From the NCBI GenBank assembly GCA_964645765.1, contig CAZYBE010000038.1, forward strand, positions 1-27,245: 27,245 bases of DNA. Reading direction: 5' to 3'. A program made the translations under genes and the position numbers. The notes beneath the pieces are model-generated. The model saw only the letters and a program-made list of their open reading frames with translations, did not search any database and had not been told where the DNA came from. Of the stretch, positions 24,630 through 27,245 are shown in pieces; position 1 is the stretch's first letter; every line of letters starts with the position of its first letter. The DNA comes from CAZGMN01 sp964645765. Its GTDB lineage: Bacteria; Acidobacteriota; Aminicenantia; Aminicenantales; Aminicenantaceae.

Positions 24630-24842
24630 CTATTTTTTCTTCTCAAGGTCGCCATATTTCTTCCTGAACTTTTCCACTCGTCCCGCACTGTCAACAAATT
24701 TCTGTTTGCCGGTGAAAAAAGGATGGCAGCGGGAACAAATCTCCACGCGGATTTCTTTTTTGGTGGAACGAGTGACGAAAGTATTCCCGCAGGCACAGGT
24801 TACCGTGCACTCAACATACTCAGGATGAATTCCTTTCTTCAT
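24630..24842 (-). CDS. rpmE: 50S ribosomal protein L31, zinc-binding form
   Basis: A 70-aa protein of the large ribosomal subunit. The start is the ATG at 24842 (MKKGIHPEY, the conserved N-terminus), with AAGGAG 9-10 nt upstream. The TTG two codons earlier is an unlikely start. Cysteines at 16, 18, 36 and 39 form the C+ zinc site, so this is the zinc-dependent paralogue rather than the zinc-free YtiA-type. HPFFTGKQKFVDSAGRVEKF is the family signature. It is the first gene of rpmE-prfA-prmC. Confidence 0.97.
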   Translation of the reverse strand: MKKGIHPEYVECTVTCACGNTFVTRSTKKEIRVEICSRCHPFFTGKQKFVDSAGRVEKFRKKYGDLEKKK

Positions 24843-24869
24843 CTGCAATTTCTCCTTGATTGCTCTGTC

Positions 24870-24878
24870 ATTATATCA
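24870..24878 (-). promoter_or_regulatory. Extended -10 promoter for rpmE-prfA-prmC
   Basis: Minus-strand TGATATAAT (24878-24870): a perfect TATAAT with the TGn extension, about 28 nt before the ATG. The -35 position (TTACTC) is poor, as is usual for extended -10 promoters. Confidence 0.5.
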
Positions 24879-24916
24879 GATTGATGACAAAAGAGTAAAG
24901 AGCAAGCCTTCCCACT

Positions 24917-25771
24917 CTAAACCGGCCTATTCATCTTTTTCTGGAAACAATCCCAATCGGCCTCGAATCCCAATTTTCTCTCTTGCTCTTTAACTTTATC
25001 TCTGTATGTTCTGGAACCGAAATAATCCTTCAAACTTTTATTTAAAGGGTAGACCATTTCCTCTGCCTTCCACTCGTATCTTTTACCCTTTTTATCTTGA
25101 AGGCAGCCAAGATAAACAATCCAGGCCAATTGTTTAAAAGAAACTTTGGGGAATGAATTCCTTATAGCCTGAACCTCTCCCTGCTTCTCAGGATTGAGGA
25201 AATGGAAATAACGAAAAAAGAGCAAAGCGTTGTGGAAATAGGCCGGAAAAGCCAGAAGACCGTCCTTGGCTGTGAGTCGAGCCAAATAGATAAAAATATC
25301 CAAGACTTTTTTCCCCAGGTTGAGGCCAGGATATTTCTGTCCGGGAAGAGGTGTTCGTTCTCCTGAGAAACCCAGGAGAGGATTCTGGAGGGTCAGCCAT
25401 TCAAAGATCAAGAACTTGTATTCTGGAAGAAAAATGCTCGAAGTAAGCCTTTTTTTAGGGAGAAACGTACCCTCTTTTATCTTCAGGTCAACGACCAGCT
25501 TTTCTGGTTTCTTGCTCTCGTGAAAAATTTGAAGCCTCTGCAGGGGATATTCTGAGGAATCAAGGTTAAACTCCAAGGGCCACAATCTTCTTTTCCGGGC
25601 CTCCTTGAGGAAATTTTTCCTTCCCAAAACGGCTACGACCTCATTCATGGTGTATTGACCCAAGAAGAGAGAGCTCCCCTTGCTGCCAATCAAGTCTGAT
25701 AGAATTTCCTTTTCGCTGATTGAGCTGGCCTCTCGCAAGAAAGGCGACTCTTTTGGGCGTGCTTTTTTCAT
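24917..25771 (-). CDS. Conserved-looking cytoplasmic protein of unknown function (284 aa)
   Basis: I do not recognise a named family. The ATG at 25771 has a modest AAAGAG site. There is no signal peptide or membrane helix. The N-terminal third (FLGQYTMNEVVAVLGRKNFL, RRLWPLEFNLDSSEYPLQRL) looks alpha/beta. The central part has an unusually motif-like stretch, WLTLQNPLLGFSGERTPLPG followed by QKYPGLNLGKKV, then FHNALLFFRYFHFLNPEKQG. The density of Gly, Pro and aromatic residues in the centre suggests a conserved active or binding surface. It is preceded by a promoter-like pair at 25802-25830 and, further upstream, by structured repeat copy 2. Its stop lies 75 bp upstream of the rpmE start. Confidence 0.65.
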   Translation of the reverse strand: MKKARPKESPFLREASSISEKEILSDLIGSKGSSLFLGQYTMNEVVAVLGRKNFLKEARKRRLWPLEFNLDSSEYPLQRLQIFHESKKPEKLVVDLKIKEGTFLPKKRLTSSIFLPEYKFLIFEWLTLQNPLLGFSGERTPLPGQKYPGLNLGKKVLDIFIYLARLTAKDGLLAFPAYFHNALLFFRYFHFLNPEKQGEVQAIRNSFPKVSFKQLAWIVYLGCLQDKKGKRYEWKAEEMVYPLNKSLKDYFGSRTYRDKVKEQERKLGFEADWDCFQKKMNRPV

Positions 25772-25801
25772 TGTCTCTTTGGAATATGAAAATGAAATTT
25801 T

Positions 25802-25830
25802 ATTCTATTTCCATAATCTAATCAAACCAA
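25802..25830 (-). promoter_or_regulatory. Possible promoter of the 284-aa gene
   Basis: Minus-strand TTGGTT (25830-25825), a 17-nt spacer and TAGAAT (25807-25802), about 30 nt before the ATG at 25771. The -10 hexamer equals the one at 3994 and 4835. Confidence 0.4.
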
Positions 25831-25877
25831 GGAGTAAATGAGAAAACACCCAAGAATCCGTGATACAAGATATGTGA

Positions 25878-26019
25878 GTGAGGGTTTGGGAGTGAGGAGT
25901 CCCCTATGAAGCCTGAGCGGGCACGGTTTCTCTCCGAAGGAGAGAAGAGCGAAGGCTGAATGGGAGCTGATTTTCCTCGCTGGGGAAAATCAGCGTGCTC
26001 CGAACCCCCAAACCCTCAC
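25878..26019 (+). repeat. Structured intergenic repeat, copy 2 (candidate ncRNA, three-way junction)
   Basis: The plan is the same as at 16184-16319. P1: 25878-25890 with 26007-26019 (13 bp perfect), an A.C mismatch, GT/AC, tandem G.A (25894-95/26002-03), then GGAGT/GCTCC. P3: 25903-25907 with 25960-25964 (one T.G wobble), tandem G.A, AGCCT/AGGCT, tandem G.A, GC/GC, an asymmetric loop GGGCACGGT over GA, then an 8-bp stem TTCTCTCC/GGAGAGAA with a GAA loop. P2: 25966-25976 with 25984-25994 (11 bp), capped by the same TCGCTGG loop. Junction linkers are 2, 1 and 2 nt. It lies 45 bp beyond the rsmD stop, again antisense to its neighbours. Confidence 0.75.
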
Positions 26020-26064
26020 GCCCATCATAGAAATAAGGATGCCTCCAAAGTGAATATTATTTTT

Positions 26065-26604
26065 TTAATAGAAAGAAATTGTGTCTTCACCGATAGTCAC
26101 CTGTCTCCTTAGCTCAAAATGCTTTGCTTCAAACTTTATCTTATGATGATGGCGAAGGATAATCTTGCCTCCTGGCTTGAGGATTTCCCTTTTCTTGATG
26201 ACCTTTAAGGGGTTTCGCTCTTCCAAAAGTTTGTAGGGAGGGTCCAAAAAAATCAAATCAAACTTCTCCCTCTCTTTGGCGAGTTGGATAACGGCACGGT
26301 TAAAATCTTTGCGAATGATCCGGCCTTTTGCCTCAGCCCCGCATTTTTCTAAATTGGCCCATATAACCTTGACCGCTGAATAAAAGTCATCGACAAAAAC
26401 CACTATTTCCGCGCCCCGACTCAGGGCTTCTATTCCTAACGAGCCTGTTCCTGCAAAACCATCTAGAACAACTTTGCCTCGCACCTCTTCTCGAAGGATG
26501 TTGAACAGGGCTCCTTTAAGCTTGTCGGACATTGGGCGAACAAGGGGGCTCATCACTCTCTTTAACCTCTTCCCTTTATAAATTCCGCTGATGACCCTTA
26601 TCAT
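26065..26604 (-). CDS. rsmD: 16S rRNA (guanine(966)-N(2))-methyltransferase
   Basis: A 179-aa SAM-dependent methyltransferase of the RsmD family. The N-terminus RVISGIYKGKRLKR and VRPMSDKLKGALFNIL match the family opening. The SAM-binding motif is VVLDGFAGTGSLGIEALSRG (45-64) and the catalytic DPPY is at 121-124. In characterised members it methylates G966 of 16S rRNA during 30S assembly. The ATG has only a weak ribosome binding site, 21 bp after the stop of the exported-protein gene, with which it is probably co-transcribed. Length agrees with the family (about 180-200 aa). Confidence 0.92.
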   Translation of the reverse strand: MIRVISGIYKGKRLKRVMSPLVRPMSDKLKGALFNILREEVRGKVVLDGFAGTGSLGIEALSRGAEIVVFVDDFYSAVKVIWANLEKCGAEAKGRIIRKDFNRAVIQLAKEREKFDLIFLDPPYKLLEERNPLKVIKKREILKPGGKIILRHHHKIKFEAKHFELRRQVTIGEDTISFY

Positions 26605-26625
26605 CTCAAGCGTCCGATGAAGACT

Positions 26626-27192
26626 TTAATAATATATGATCGCTTTGCTGCGTTCTGTCTCGATATCCTTGATTCCATTGGGAAGTTCATACCAATCATT
26701 AATGCTTGTGGCGTCAGTTTTATCTATTGTGGCCGCAATCGCCAGGATGGCATCGACCACCATCGGCTGAATGCGCTGCCCTTCAAGAAAAAGGTCTTCC
26801 ACGTCAAATTTAACTTTTCCATCTCTTACATTGAGCTTTGCCCTGAAGTATAAAGTCATCTCCGGCCGGAGGAATGTTGGGATTTTCTGTCCCCTGAGAT
26901 TTATTACCGTCATCCCCTCTATTTTATTTCCATTGAATAGCTTAAGCCGCAGCACCTTCATCGTTTCTTCTTTTTCTTGTTCTATCCTGTAAGCAATGTA
27001 AGAATTGAGCTCGCTTTCAGTTATCAGAATTTTTTGGAGAGAAGTCTTATCTCTGCTGGACTGTTCATTCTGAATTTTCTCGAGAGCCTCCACGACTTTC
27101 AGTGCTTCAGGCAGAGAATATTCTTGAAGGGCATAAGAAGCCGACAAAAAGATAAAAAGAAAGAAAAGGATAATGACTCTGACAAAAGACAT
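26626..27192 (-). CDS. Exported protein of unknown function (188 aa)
   Basis: The start is set at the ATG at 27192, which has AAGGAG about 9 nt upstream and opens a Sec signal peptide (MSFVRVIILFFLFIFLSASYA). The ATG at 27213 lacks a site and adds a charged leader. The mature part begins with a helical region (EALKVVEALEKIQNEQ), followed by ITESELNSYIAYRIEQEKEE and beta-rich repeats (VLRLKLFNGNKIEGMTVINL, LYFRAKLNVRDGKVKFDVED). The T/S-E-x-E-L-N-x-Y-I/L pattern followed by paired strands is seen in some periplasmic lipid- or ligand-binding-type proteins, but I cannot assign a family. It lies 21 bp upstream of rsmD. Confidence 0.65.
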   Translation of the reverse strand: MSFVRVIILFFLFIFLSASYALQEYSLPEALKVVEALEKIQNEQSSRDKTSLQKILITESELNSYIAYRIEQEKEETMKVLRLKLFNGNKIEGMTVINLRGQKIPTFLRPEMTLYFRAKLNVRDGKVKFDVEDLFLEGQRIQPMVVDAILAIAATIDKTDATSINDWYELPNGIKDIETERSKAIIYY

Positions 27193-27245
27193 CAGAATTG
27201 ACTCCTTTTCCATGCTAACAAAAAGAAGAAGAAATTGCCAGAATT

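Noticed and set aside
1..27245. CRISPR arrays, prophage, integrase or transposase genes
   Set aside because: No regularly spaced direct repeats and no recombinase or transposase motifs were seen in any frame.

Overview
The window comes from a Gram-negative bacterium. It encodes outer-membrane beta-barrels, a lipoprotein with a clean lipobox, Tat- and Sec-exported enzymes, and a bacterial-type rpmE-prfA-prmC cluster. Gene content and style (heparinase II/III-type lyase, sodium:solute symporter, RraA-like aldolase, many unrecognised secreted proteins) would fit Candidatus Aminicenantes or another Acidobacteriota-like lineage. That placement is an inference; there is no rRNA or other taxonomic marker here. 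A run of 100 N at 2521-2620 shows this is a draft scaffold.

Left third (1-13231): a divergent locus that looks dedicated to an acidic glycan or sugar acid. On the minus strand lie a large exported protein of unknown family (1714-3840) and a sodium:solute symporter that runs off the left edge (1-1593). On the plus strand lie a small outer-membrane barrel (4026-4706), then an RraA-family aldolase/decarboxylase, an exported heparinase II/III-like lyase, a Tat-signalled AGE-family epimerase, two overlapping amidohydrolase-fold genes (the first has lost every metal ligand, the second keeps them all) and a D-2-hydroxyacid dehydrogenase. No regulator gene is visible. Promoters are readable at 3970-3999 and 4812-4840, the latter with a leader of about 215 nt.

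Middle (13234-16325): a lipoprotein and an Sm-like/beta-barrel envelope protein, each with its own near-identical TTGACA-N18-TACTAT promoter. Next come a short remnant-like membrane ORF behind a consensus promoter, tRNA-Gln(CTG), a 19-bp perfect palindrome, and copy 1 of a structured intergenic repeat.

Right part (16326-27245, all minus strand): hutU, gltX and glnS in series with tRNA-Gln downstream (the Glu/Gln translation genes together); a charged coiled-coil protein with its own promoter; rpmE-prfA-prmC; an unrecognised conserved protein; copy 2 of the structured repeat; rsmD; and an exported protein.

The most interesting signal is the pair of intergenic elements at 16184-16319 and 25878-26019. 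They fold into the same three-way junction, with recurrent tandem G.A mismatches, an identical 7-nt apical loop and at least ten compensatory base-pair changes. I do not recognise this element. It may be an undescribed RNA or a mobile structured repeat.
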